From Streptomyces aurantiacus (GTDB taxonomy: Bacteria; Actinomycetota; Actinomycetes; Streptomycetales; Streptomycetaceae), in NCBI RefSeq assembly GCF_027107535.1, contig NZ_CP114283.1, positions 4,464,001 to 4,528,000 on the forward strand: a stretch of 64,000 nt of DNA, read 5' to 3'. Below, piece by piece: positions 42,721 to 51,003 of this stretch. Position 1 is the first letter of the stretch. Every line of letters begins with the position of its first letter. The position numbers were made by a program, and so were the translations under genes. The notes under the pieces are model-generated. The model worked only from the letters and a program-made list of their open reading frames with translations, did not search any database and was not told the origin of the DNA.

Positions 42721-42799
42721 TCGAGAACTGACCGGACCACGCCTCGTGGCTTGTCGTGCAGCCTTGGACGGGTATGCCGTCCACTGGCGGATTGGGCAG

Positions 42800-43201
42800 C
42801 GGCGGTGGCATGGCCACCGTCGGTTTCTACGGGGCAGGCAAGGCCGCACTCGACTCGGTCGGCGAGGCACTGGCGATAGTGGCCGAGGGGTCCGGCAGCA
42901 AGGTCACCATCGTGCAGATGGGCGGCTACAACACCGGCCTGTTCACCGCCGGCACCACGACCACCGAACCTTGGGCGCAGTATCAGCCCCTGCGCACCGA
43001 GATGGAGGCGATGTGGGGCGACGGCGTCCCCCGGAGCCGGGCACCGCTGCTCCGGTCATCATGGAACTGGCTGCACTGCCGGACTCGCCCCGACGGCTGA
43101 TCGTCGGCAGTCAGTCCTTCGATCACGTCTTGCAGATGGACCAGGACCAAGCGGATCTGCACCGGTCCTGGGAGCGCCTCAGCCGTGCCGCCCCCGGCTG
43201 A
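42800..43201 (+). pseudogene. SDR oxidoreductase, C-terminal fragment with frameshift
   Basis: Begins just before the catalytic YxxxK motif (GFYGAGKAALDSVGEALA), continues through VTIVQMGGYNTGLF, then shifts frame near 43015 to end with ELAALPDSPRRLIVGSQ and a final helix. The cofactor-binding half is absent. Relic. Confidence 0.6.
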
Positions 43202-43261
43202 CCCGGGGCCACGCACCCTCCCATGCCCGTACCCGCCCCCGCCGCGCACGGGATTGTGCAA

Positions 43262-43545
43262 CCAACGGGCCGCAAGGCCGACGAGATCACCTGCTCCAAC
43301 GCCCTCGTCGTTCGCGTCGGCAAGGACGACCAGAAGGTGGCCCGCCGTGCGCCGCCGCGATCGGCCGCCGGTTCGAGGAGCTGAAGACCAACAGTCTGGC
43401 CGGTACCCCGGACGAGGATGTCGAGCAGACCGGCCGCTGTGCAGAGATCGGCTCCCGGCGCATTTACCTCCGGATCCTCGACCTCGCCCCATCTGGAGCA
43501 CCTGGAGCTGATCGCGCCCCAGGTGCAGTCGCAGCTGCCGTGGTC
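43262..43545 (+). pseudogene. LLM/F420 oxidoreductase, C-terminal fragment with frameshifts
   Basis: Pieces in different frames match the end of a luciferase-like F420 enzyme: ADEITCSNALVVRVGKDDQ, then LAGTPDEDVEQ, AEIGSRRIYLRILDLA, and HLEHLELIAPQVQSQL. At least two frameshifts. Only the C-terminal third remains. It ends 30 bp before the first glycosyltransferase gene of the biosynthetic cluster. Confidence 0.5.
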
Positions 43546-43573
43546 GGGCGGGGAGCACGGTGGCGCGCGGGCG

Positions 43574-45034
43574 TCAGAGGTATCTGACGCCCCGTTCCGT
43601 GCTGCCGGCCAGGAAGCCGGAGAGCCGGGCGCCGTAGCGGATCCAGCGGCGGCGCAGGCTCGGGGAGCGGGCGAGGTCGGAGGTGTGCAGGAGCAGCCAG
43701 GACCAGTTCATGAGGACCGTCCGGTTGTCGCGGCGCTCGAAGCCGGCGTGACGGTAGGCGGCGTACAGCCGGGCGCCGGACCTGCCGTAGTTCCACTTCT
43801 GCCGGGCCAGGCCGGAGAGTTCCGCGCGCAGCCGGTAGTGCATGCGGGCGTCGTGCGCATAGCCGACCCGGTAGCCGCACAGGTGGGCCCGCCAGGACAG
43901 GTCCATGTCCTCGCCGCCGCCCCGGAAGCTCTCGTCCCAGCCGCCGATCGTCGTCAACACGTCTTTCCAGGCGGCGCAGTTGGCACCTCGCGCGAAGGGC
44001 AGGAAGTCCGTCTGCTCGGTCATCGGCGCCGGCTGCTCGTCGGCGTACATGGGGCTCAGCACACTGCTGTCCAGGCTGCCGCCGATGAGGTCGGCGTCCG
44101 GGGCGGCCGCGGCCAGCGCGGCGAGCCAGCCGGGGTCGGCGACGTCGTCCGCGTCGCAGAAGGCGATGAAGTCACCGCGGGCGGCGGCGATTCCGCGGTT
44201 GCGGGCGTAGCTCTCGCCGGGGCGCTCGTGGGCGTCGACGATCCGCAGGCCGGGCAGGTCGGGGCGCGCCTTCTCCGCCACCTCGCGCGTCGAGTCGGTC
44301 GAGCCGTTGTCGACGACGAGGACTTCCCACGGGGCGGTGTAGGTCTGGGACGCGAGCGCACGCAGCTGTGCCGGGAGCGTGAGCGCGCCGTCGCGGACGG
44401 GGATCACGACGGAGACGAGGTCCGGGGCCCCTCTGTGTACGGACACGTCCGTGGAGGGTGCGTGGGTGGAGGGGGTGAGGCGGGTGTCCCGGATGAGGCA
44501 GGTCCCCGCGGCCAGGGCGGCGGACGCGGTGGCCGCGGTGTCGTCGGTCCGGCGCCGCACCAGCAGTCGCGGCACCATGACCCACGCTGCCCGATGATCT
44601 CTCGTGTGCAGCAGATCGCGTCGTACGGCGTACGCGGCACCGTCGAGACCGGGCGCCAGGGTGATGCCCTCGACCAGTGCGTCGGCCCGCAGCCGGAGCG
44701 TGCCGCACTGGACGAGGCCTGCATCGTCTTGGGCCGCCCGGGCCAGGTGGTGCAGCAAGTCCGGGAGGGCCTCGTCGCGACCGTGGAGGAAGGCGACGTA
44801 GGGAGTCCGGGCGGCGCGTGCGGCCTCGACACACCCCTCGGCGGCGGTTTCGGACGGGCAGCGCATGAAGTGCAGCTGTGGGTCCGGCGGCGGGTCCGCC
44901 GGGGTGACCACCGTGATCGCGGCGGGCGGCAGGAGGGACTGACGCAGCAGGCTGCGCACCGCGGGTTCCCACTCGCCCTCGGGCGCCGCGACGACCACGG
45001 CGATCTCGGGCAGGGGTGCTTCCATGTCGGTCAC
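43574..45034 (-). CDS. Glycosyltransferase, family 2, with an extra N-terminal domain
   Basis: A 486-residue protein. The catalytic GT-A domain is in the second half: VSVVIPVRDGALTLPAQLRAL near 210, VDNGSTDSTREV, and the DxD motif in IAFCDADDVADPGW (~295), then a GGGEDMDLSWRAHLCGY acceptor segment (~395). The first ~190 residues look like a second, degenerate GT2 domain whose DxD position reads FLHGRDE. GTG start lies 3 bp after the next gene upstream, so the two are co-transcribed. Predicted cytoplasmic sugar transferase of the phosphoglycolipid pathway, in the role of a MoeGT. Confidence 0.8.
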   Translation of the reverse strand: MTDMEAPLPEIAVVVAAPEGEWEPAVRSLLRQSLLPPAAITVVTPADPPPDPQLHFMRCPSETAAEGCVEAARAARTPYVAFLHGRDEALPDLLHHLARAAQDDAGLVQCGTLRLRADALVEGITLAPGLDGAAYAVRRDLLHTRDHRAAWVMVPRLLVRRRTDDTAATASAALAAGTCLIRDTRLTPSTHAPSTDVSVHRGAPDLVSVVIPVRDGALTLPAQLRALASQTYTAPWEVLVVDNGSTDSTREVAEKARPDLPGLRIVDAHERPGESYARNRGIAAARGDFIAFCDADDVADPGWLAALAAAAPDADLIGGSLDSSVLSPMYADEQPAPMTEQTDFLPFARGANCAAWKDVLTTIGGWDESFRGGGEDMDLSWRAHLCGYRVGYAHDARMHYRLRAELSGLARQKWNYGRSGARLYAAYRHAGFERRDNRTVLMNWSWLLLHTSDLARSPSLRRRWIRYGARLSGFLAGSTERGVRYL

Positions 45035-45037
45035 CCG

Positions 45038-45856
45038 TCACCCGCCCACCGCGACCGGGTCCAGCGTGAAGTCGATGTCGTTGGGCGGCGCGACCAGCAG
45101 GGGCAGCAGCTCCGCGCGGGTCGTCGCCTCGCGGCGGCGGCGTTCCTGGTCGTTCATGGCCCGTGTGTAGGATCGGCGTTCCGCCGACCCGAAGCCCGTC
45201 TCGGGCGCCTGGGTCAGCGACTGGGGCCAGATCCGGTAGCGGTACAGGACGTGGCGCACACTGCGCAGCCGGTACAGCCGGGCCGCCCGGAGGTGGAAGT
45301 CGGTGTCCGCGCCCAGCCGGACCGTGCCGTCGAAGCCGCCGAGCCGCTCCAGCACCTCGCGGCGCACGACCGACGACGGGTGCAGCACCACCGTCGAACG
45401 GCCCAGGCGCATCCACAGGTTGCCGTTGCGGGGCATCCGGCGGCGGCCCGTACTGTCGCCCGCGGCGTCGATGTACTCGTAGGCGCAGCCCACCAGGTCG
45501 GCCTTGTTCCGTTCCAGCAGGGCGAGTTGATGGCGCAGCCGACCCGGCAGGCTGATGTCGTCGGCGTCCTGGAAGGCGATGTACGGGGTGTCCACGCGCT
45601 CAAGGACCTTGTTCTTGATGCGCAGATGGCCGACGTTCTCGGAGGTGCGCAGCACGGTCAGACGCGGGTCGTCGGCGTGCGGACGCAGTGCGGCCGTCCA
45701 TGTCTCGTCGGGGGAGCAGTCGTCGACCACGACCAGGTGGAGGTCGGTCCGGTCCTGGGCGAGGACCGAGGCCGCTGCCACGCCCAGGTAGTCCGCGCAG
45801 TCGTAGTGAGGCAGGACGACGGTGACCGCTGCCTCCTTGTGTGCCGATGTCCGCAC
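45038..45856 (-). CDS. Glycosyltransferase, family 2
   Basis: A 272-residue GT-A enzyme: VTVVLPHYDCADYLGVAAASV at the N-terminus, VVVDDCSPDETW near 42, and the metal-binding DxD in IAFQDADDISLPGRL near 95. A LGADTDFHLRAARLY segment near 185 fits the acceptor/base region. No membrane helix. GTG at 45856 follows GGAAGGGAG. Member of the leftward glycosyltransferase group of the moenomycin-like cluster. Confidence 0.85.
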   Translation of the reverse strand: MRTSAHKEAAVTVVLPHYDCADYLGVAAASVLAQDRTDLHLVVVDDCSPDETWTAALRPHADDPRLTVLRTSENVGHLRIKNKVLERVDTPYIAFQDADDISLPGRLRHQLALLERNKADLVGCAYEYIDAAGDSTGRRRMPRNGNLWMRLGRSTVVLHPSSVVRREVLERLGGFDGTVRLGADTDFHLRAARLYRLRSVRHVLYRYRIWPQSLTQAPETGFGSAERRSYTRAMNDQERRRREATTRAELLPLLVAPPNDIDFTLDPVAVGG

Positions 45857-45940
45857 GGCGTCTCCCTTCCGGGGCCGCCGCAGCGGGCAGCCGCCTGTGT
45901 CGGCGTGCGGACGGCCGCCGTGCCGGGCGGCCGTCCCGTG

Positions 45941-47095
45941 TCAGCGTCCGGTGCGTGCCGCCGCGGGCCGCCCCCCGGCGGCCGGGCTCATGAAGTCGCC
46001 GTCGTCGCCCCACGGCACGTGCCGCAGCGGGCGGCCCACCGCGCCACGTATGGCGAGGCTCACGGCGACCGAGCAGAACCAGGCCAGGTGTACGGCCTTG
46101 ACGGTCCAGCGCTTCAGTCCCCGTACCGGGCCGCCGCTGCCGTCCCATGCGGCGAGCGGCCACAGGCCGTGGAACAGGGTGCCGGTGAGGTACGTCCGCG
46201 CGGTCGCCCACGGGTAGTCGGCCGTGCAGGTCACATGGCTGTAGAGGGAGCGACGCAGTCGGCGCAGCGTGTCGTGGGTCCGGGTGACCCGGTAGAAGCT
46301 GCCCCGGGCGTCCGGCAGTACTTCGAGGTCGTGCAGCGGGTCGGCCGCGTCGGGGTCGAGGAGTTCGAAGAGCACGTAGCCGTCGTCGGCGAGCCGGCGG
46401 GCCGGTATGCCGTCGGCGACGACGTCGGCCGCGACGAGCATGCAGGCCGCCGCAGGGTAGGAGCCCGGCGGCACGGTGACGCCGGAAATTCGGTCCATCG
46501 TCCGCGACGCGGCCGACGCACGGGGCAGGGCCACGAGATGGGCGCCGACCGCGCCGGCGCCGCCGCGTTCGTGGAAGCGGTCGACGAGCCGGGCGAGACA
46601 GCCGGGGCCGAACTCGACGTCGTCGTCGGTCCACAGCCAGCCGGTGTGGCCGAGCCGCCGGGACAGCCCGAGCGCCGTGTTGACCGTCCGGAGTTTCCCC
46701 CGGCCCGGCAGCGCGAACCCGACGACGGGTACGGCGGAGGCCCTGGTCAGCCTGCGCAGCCGGTCGACGGCCTCCGCCTGCTCTCCGGGGCCGTACTGCA
46801 TGCCCAGCCAGATCGTCAGCGGGAGTCCGGGACGGGTGTCCCGTACGTCGGCGAGAGCGTCGAGGAGATGACGGAGCGCGGTCTCGTGGGCTGCCAGGTC
46901 GCAGCGCGCCACGTACGTGGGCAGCAGCACCCCGAGTCCACCGGAGGGCAGTCCGGTGTCCAGGCCCGCCGAGTCCTGCTGGACCTCTCCCGACCTGACC
47001 AGGGTCACCGGGGCGTGTGGTGGGGGCAGGGGGTCGAATCCGCGGGCCACGGCGCGTTGCCACCACGTGCGCCCGCTTCCGGTGCCCCCGAGCAT
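45941..47095 (-). CDS. Glycosyltransferase, GT2-like, with C-terminal hydrophobic region
   Basis: A 384-residue protein. The metal motif is in GWLWTDDDVEFGPGCLARL, and LADDGYVLFELLDPDAADPL (~245) is the downstream acidic motif. The C-terminal third carries a GLWPLAAWDG...RGLKRWTVKAVHLAWF segment, hydrophobic enough to sit on the membrane. It is paralogous along its whole length to the gene at 53426-54559. ATG 47095 is preferred over GTG 47128 because GAAGGGA lies before it. Sugar donor unknown. Confidence 0.8.
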   Translation of the reverse strand: MLGGTGSGRTWWQRAVARGFDPLPPPHAPVTLVRSGEVQQDSAGLDTGLPSGGLGVLLPTYVARCDLAAHETALRHLLDALADVRDTRPGLPLTIWLGMQYGPGEQAEAVDRLRRLTRASAVPVVGFALPGRGKLRTVNTALGLSRRLGHTGWLWTDDDVEFGPGCLARLVDRFHERGGAGAVGAHLVALPRASAASRTMDRISGVTVPPGSYPAAACMLVAADVVADGIPARRLADDGYVLFELLDPDAADPLHDLEVLPDARGSFYRVTRTHDTLRRLRRSLYSHVTCTADYPWATARTYLTGTLFHGLWPLAAWDGSGGPVRGLKRWTVKAVHLAWFCSVAVSLAIRGAVGRPLRHVPWGDDGDFMSPAAGGRPAAARTGR

Positions 47096-47554
47096 CCGCG
47101 TCCCTTCGCCGGCCGACCCGTGCACCACCCGTTCCGGCCCCTCGTCAGATATCCGCGGACGAAGGGGAATTCACTGTCGACGTGCGCGCCGCGCAATGCG
47201 CGGAGTGTACTGATTTCGACGGGGCGTACTCTAACTGGCGCCTTGAAGTGATCACAAGACGCCCGTCCTGTTCCGGGGCGATGGCCGAAATGACCGCGTT
47301 CTGGTTGCGCCGGTTCGGTGAATCATCCGGGCAGACGTGTGGGAATCGGATGGTGTCCTGGCCGAATTCCGCTGCCGTCGCGCGGAGTTCCCCTCGGACG
47401 GCATCCGGGAAACGGCCGAAAACGGTCGGCCGAATTTTTCCGATCCACCCTGTGTGTCGGTGGTGTGTGCGGCCCGCTCGCCGCTCTGTGGCAGGCTGAC
47501 GGCACAGCATTCCGCGCCATTCGTCGCGGGCGGCGGAGGAAGAAGGTGTCACAC
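47096..47554. promoter_or_regulatory. Divergent promoter region between glycosyltransferase and ABC transporter genes
   Basis: About 450 bp with local AT-rich patches (for example GAATTTTTCC near 47430) unlike the GC-rich coding flanks. It must hold the start sites for the leftward glycosyltransferase group and the rightward transporter-prenyl operon. No consensus promoter, operator or RNA gene can be called with confidence. Confidence 0.45.
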
Positions 47555-48229
47555 ATGAGGTATTCCGCACGTGCGGAACAGCAGTTGGGCGGGACGTCCG
47601 GGCCGTCGTCCGGGCGGGACGTCCTGCTGCACGCGCACGGGATCGTGAAGAGTTATGGCCGCCGCCGCGTCCTGAACGGCGTCGACCTCGTCGTGCGCGC
47701 GGGCGAGGTCGCGGCGATCGTGGGCAGCAACGGAGCCGGCAAGTCCAGCATGCTCAAGATCTGCGCCGGGCTGCTCGCCCCGGACTCGGGCCGGGTGACC
47801 ATCTCCGGACGCCTCGGATACTGCCCGCAGAACGCCGGCGTCATGGGCTTCCTCACGCCGCGCGAGCACTTCACGCTGTTCGGTACGGGACGTGGCATGG
47901 GCGGCCGGGACGCCGACCGCCGAGGGCGCGAACTCGCCTCCAAGCTCGACTGGTCGGTGTCCCGCAGCACCCTGGCCAAGGACCTGTCGGGCGGCACCCG
48001 GCAGAAGCTCAACGTCGTCCTCTCCGCCCTCGGCGACCCGGACGTCCTGCTGCTCGACGAGCCCTACCAGGGCTTCGACCGGGGGTCCTACGTGGACTTC
48101 TGGCAGAACGTCTGGGGCTGGCGCGACCAGGGCAAGGCGATCGTCGTCGTGACCCACATGCTCAACCAGCTCGACCAGGTGGACCACGTGCTGGACCTCA
48201 GCCCCAGGGAACAGGAGGCGGGCCGATGA
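47555..48229 (+). CDS. moeX5: ABC transporter ATP-binding protein, MoeX5-like
   Basis: A 224-residue ATPase: Walker A GSNGAGKSS near 56, Q-loop YCPQNAGVMGFL, a signature LSGGTRQKL near 146, Walker B VLLLDEPYQGFD near 165, and H-loop VVTHML. ATG 47555 with GGAGGAAGAAGG upstream. The stop overlaps the permease start (ATGA). The pair resembles the MoeX5/MoeP5 transporter next to moeN5/moeO5 in the moenomycin cluster and probably exports or flips the lipid product or confers self-protection. The symbol is by analogy. Confidence 0.8.
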   Translation: MRYSARAEQQLGGTSGPSSGRDVLLHAHGIVKSYGRRRVLNGVDLVVRAGEVAAIVGSNGAGKSSMLKICAGLLAPDSGRVTISGRLGYCPQNAGVMGFLTPREHFTLFGTGRGMGGRDADRRGRELASKLDWSVSRSTLAKDLSGGTRQKLNVVLSALGDPDVLLLDEPYQGFDRGSYVDFWQNVWGWRDQGKAIVVVTHMLNQLDQVDHVLDLSPREQEAGR

Positions 48230-48906
48230 CGCGGACCCTGCGCATGGCCGAGATGACACTGCGCGAACTGCTGCGCCGGCGCGGAGTGCTGAGCCTGCTC
48301 CTCCTCGTGCCGCTGGTGTTTTACCTCGGCCGGCACGACCAGCCCGGCCAGGCAATCCGGTTCGCCAGTCTCGGCGTGGGGTTCGCGGTGAGCACCGCCG
48401 CCCTCTTCTCGGCCGTCGGCGGCCGGGAGATCGAGTCCCGGCTCACCCTGTCCGGCTTCCGGCCCCGGCATCTGTACCTGGGCCGCATGGTCGCCCTCCT
48501 CACCGCCGGGCTGCTGATCTCCGCGCTGTACGCCGTGGTCGTGATCGTGGACCAGGACGTGGCGAACCCGCAGGCGGTCGCCCTGGAACTGGCGTTGACC
48601 ACGCTGGTGGCGGTCCCGCTCGGGCTGCTGCTCGGCCTCGCCGTGCCCCGGGACCTGGAGGGCACCCTGCTGCTGATCTCCGTCATCGGCGCCCAGATGG
48701 TGATCGACCCGGCCAAGGATGTCGCCAAGGTGCTGCCCTTCTGGTCGACCCGGGAGATCATCACGTACGCCGTCGACGGCGCCGGCAGCGGTTCCCTCGT
48801 CTCGGGCGCGACGCATGCCGTCGTGGTGACCGCGCTGCTGGTTCTGGCGAGCGGCGGCGTCATGTCGGTGCGATTGCGGCGGCGTACCCACATGCAATTC
48901 GTGTGA
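48226..48906 (+). CDS. moeP5: ABC-2-type permease, MoeP5-like
   Basis: A 226-residue membrane protein with about six hydrophobic helices (GVLSLLLLVPLVFYL, FASLGVGFAVSTAALF, MVALLTAGLLISALYAVVVI, ALTTLVAVPLGLLLGLAV and others). Overlaps the ATPase gene by 4 bp, giving a two-component half transporter. Context points to a phosphoglycolipid exporter. Confidence 0.8.
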   Translation: MTRTLRMAEMTLRELLRRRGVLSLLLLVPLVFYLGRHDQPGQAIRFASLGVGFAVSTAALFSAVGGREIESRLTLSGFRPRHLYLGRMVALLTAGLLISALYAVVVIVDQDVANPQAVALELALTTLVAVPLGLLLGLAVPRDLEGTLLLISVIGAQMVIDPAKDVAKVLPFWSTREIITYAVDGAGSGSLVSGATHAVVVTALLVLASGGVMSVRLRRRTHMQFV

Positions 48907-48971
48907 ATCCGCCGCGAGTCCGTGCGGCGGGCCGGGGGAAAGTGACTCTGTCTCGCCGATACGAACGCGTG

Positions 48972-48977
48972 TAGGGT
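48972..48977 (+). promoter_or_regulatory. Possible -10 element before the cyclase-like gene
   Basis: TAGGGT fits the actinobacterial -10 consensus (TANNNT) and lies 82 bp before the GTG start, in the only sizeable gap (152 bp) of this rightward gene group. The -35 is poor. Confidence 0.3.
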
Positions 48978-49058
48978 TGGGGAATCGTCCTGCCGGTGCG
49001 TGCCCACGCGTCGGTACGGTGGCCCGGCTCGTCGCCTCTCCCCAGAAAGGAGAGATTC

Positions 49059-50144
49059 GTGAACGGTGCACAGCGATTACCCCTCGGCGAATCAGCCGAA
49101 CAAGCCCTTTCGAGGGCAACGGAATTCCTCCGGACCGCACGTGATGCGGACGGTTGGTGGAACGACTACGAAGTCCGTGGCCCAGGCCAGTTCTGGGCCA
49201 CTGCCTTTGTCGGTGCCTCACTCGCGGAATTGCCCGACGGCCCCGGGCAATTGGCGGCGGTGTCCGCCTGGGAGCTGCTGAAACAGGCCCGTGGCCCGTC
49301 CGACGGCTGGGGCTACTGCCCCCAGGTTCCCGGTGACGCCGACATCACTTCCTGGGTACTGCGGCTGGCCGAGGCGCTGGGAGCCGAGGACGACCTCCGT
49401 GCGGACGAGGGCTACCGCTTCGTCGCGGCGCACCTTCAGGAGGACGGCGGCATCTCCAGCTATCTGCCGCAGATCGCCGCGCCCTTCCTGGACCGGGTGG
49501 CCCCCCGTTGGGACGCCTGGTACGCCAGTCACGTGTGTGTGACCTCGGCCGCCGCCGGGCTGCTCCACCTGTCCGTTCACGAGCGGCTGTTGGCCAGACT
49601 CCGTGAAATCCAGCGACCGGACGGGTCGTGGCCCGCCTACTGGTGGCCGGATCGCGAGTACCCCACGGCGCTGGCGGCCGAGGCGCTCACCGTCGGCCGC
49701 CCGGCCGGGGACGGTCCCGAGGCGCGGGCAGCCGCCCGCTGGGCCGCGGCCAGGATCGGTGCGGACGGTGCCGTGCGTACCGAGTGGGAGCCGGAGGGCT
49801 CCGCCTTCGCCACCGCCTTCGCCGTGCGTGCCGTGCTGGCCGGCGAGCTGCCGGATGGACGTGACGCCGTCCGCCGGGCGGTCTCCTACCTGGTCGACTC
49901 CCAGGAGAAGGACGGCAGTTGGCGGCCGTCTGCATGGTGCCGGGTGCCCGGCCCCATGGAGTTCGACCCCGACGCACGTGAGCACTGGGAACGCGGACGG
50001 CGCGGCAAGGCCGCGCTGGGATCCGTCGTCCTGGACACGAAAGCGCTCTACACCACAGCGTCCGTCGTGGCCGCGCTGGCCAGGACGAGCACCGCGGCGG
50101 TGTCCTCGGCGACGGCCGCGCCGAGCCGCGCGGACCGCGCATGA
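49059..50144 (+). CDS. Terpene-cyclase-fold protein (squalene-cyclase/prenyltransferase alpha-alpha barrel)
   Basis: A 361-residue protein built of QW-like repeats: GPGQFWATAFVGASLAEL, PSDGWGYCPQVPGDADITSW, LQEDGGISSYLP, IQRPDGSWPAYWWP, EKDGSWRPSAW. This is the barrel fold of class II terpene cyclases, at about half the size of squalene-hopene cyclase. DADIT (about 102-106) sits where class II enzymes have DxDD and keeps the proposed acidic third residue. GTG 49059 follows GGAGAG. Codon 7 is the rare TTA. Between the ABC pair and the moeO5-like gene it probably cyclises the prenyl chain. I recall no counterpart in the moenomycin A cluster. Confidence 0.75.
   Translation: MNGAQRLPLGESAEQALSRATEFLRTARDADGWWNDYEVRGPGQFWATAFVGASLAELPDGPGQLAAVSAWELLKQARGPSDGWGYCPQVPGDADITSWVLRLAEALGAEDDLRADEGYRFVAAHLQEDGGISSYLPQIAAPFLDRVAPRWDAWYASHVCVTSAAAGLLHLSVHERLLARLREIQRPDGSWPAYWWPDREYPTALAAEALTVGRPAGDGPEARAAARWAAARIGADGAVRTEWEPEGSAFATAFAVRAVLAGELPDGRDAVRRAVSYLVDSQEKDGSWRPSAWCRVPGPMEFDPDAREHWERGRRGKAALGSVVLDTKALYTTASVVAALARTSTAAVSSATAAPSRADRA
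49077..49079 (+). promoter_or_regulatory. TTA codon (bldA switch) in the cyclase-like gene
   Basis: TTA leucine codon at position 7, read in Streptomyces only by the developmentally regulated bldA tRNA. Confidence 0.85.
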
Positions 50145-50187
50145 CGGCGCGCAACGCGCCACGACCGGACAACGAGGGGGAACGCTG

Positions 50188-51003
50188 GTGAACACGTCAC
50201 CGCAGTTGGTCCAGCGCACGGAAGTCCCGGCCGTACCACCCCTGTTGGGACCTGGAGCTGTCCTCGGGAGGCTGCGGGGCCACGAGCGGGGGCCCGTCCA
50301 CATCATCGACCCGTTCAAGGTGTCTCAGACCGAGGCCGTGGAGAAGGCGAAGATCCTCGACGACCTCGGCTGTCCCGCCCTCATCCTCGCCAGCACCGAC
50401 TACGAGTCGTTCGAGTCCCGCATGGACCCGTACGTGGCGGCGATCAAAGAGGCCAGCTCGCTGCCGGTGCTGCTGCACTTCCCGCCGCGGAAAGGTTTCG
50501 GCTTTCCGCTGGCCCGCGGCGCCGACGCCGTCATCCTGCCCGCGCTGCTCGGCTCACGCGACGACTACTACGTGTGGAAGAGCTACCTGGAGACCCTGGT
50601 CAACCTGCCCGGCCGGCTCGACCGCGAGGACTGGCCCGAACTCCTGCTCACCGTCGCCCTCACCTTCGGCGAGGACCACAAGACGGGGGACCTGCTCGGC
50701 ACGGTGCCGGTGGCCACCACGAGCTCCGAACAGATCGACCGGTACATAGCGGTCACCCGTAGCTTCGGCTTCCACATGGTGTACCTGTACTCCCGCTACG
50801 CCCAGGTCCCCGTCGACGTGGTGAGCCATTTCCGGCGTCAGCTCCATCCCGACCAGATCCTCTTCGTCAGCGGCAACGTCCGCCGACGGGAGCACGTCAC
50901 CGCGTACCTGGAGGCGGGCGCCGACTACGTGGGCTTCGCCGGGGCGCTGGAACACGTCGACTGGCGGTCGACGCTCGCCGAGATCACGGCGGACCGGCCG
51001 TGA
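50188..51003 (+). CDS. moeO5: Prenyl-phosphoglycerate synthase, MoeO5-like (GGGP-synthase family)
   Basis: A 271-residue TIM-barrel protein of the geranylgeranylglyceryl-phosphate synthase family. GPVHIIDPFKVS near 33 is the Mg/diphosphate segment; PVLLHFPPRKGFGFPLARGADAVILPALL follows in two pieces; FVSGNVRRREHVTAYLEAGADYVGFAGA near 230 is the phosphate-binding end. MoeO5 of moenomycin biosynthesis belongs here and joins a farnesyl chain to 3-phosphoglycerate, the first committed step. GTG 50188 follows GAGGGGG. GTGA overlap with the moeN5-like gene supports the assignment. Confidence 0.88.
   Translation: MNTSPQLVQRTEVPAVPPLLGPGAVLGRLRGHERGPVHIIDPFKVSQTEAVEKAKILDDLGCPALILASTDYESFESRMDPYVAAIKEASSLPVLLHFPPRKGFGFPLARGADAVILPALLGSRDDYYVWKSYLETLVNLPGRLDREDWPELLLTVALTFGEDHKTGDLLGTVPVATTSSEQIDRYIAVTRSFGFHMVYLYSRYAQVPVDVVSHFRRQLHPDQILFVSGNVRRREHVTAYLEAGADYVGFAGALEHVDWRSTLAEITADRP

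Noticed and set aside
43418..47251. 1277-residue open frame on the plus strand
   Set aside because: It lies antisense to three glycosyltransferase genes and one overlapping fragment; composition is the Gly/Arg/Gln-rich type produced by the complement of GC-rich genes.
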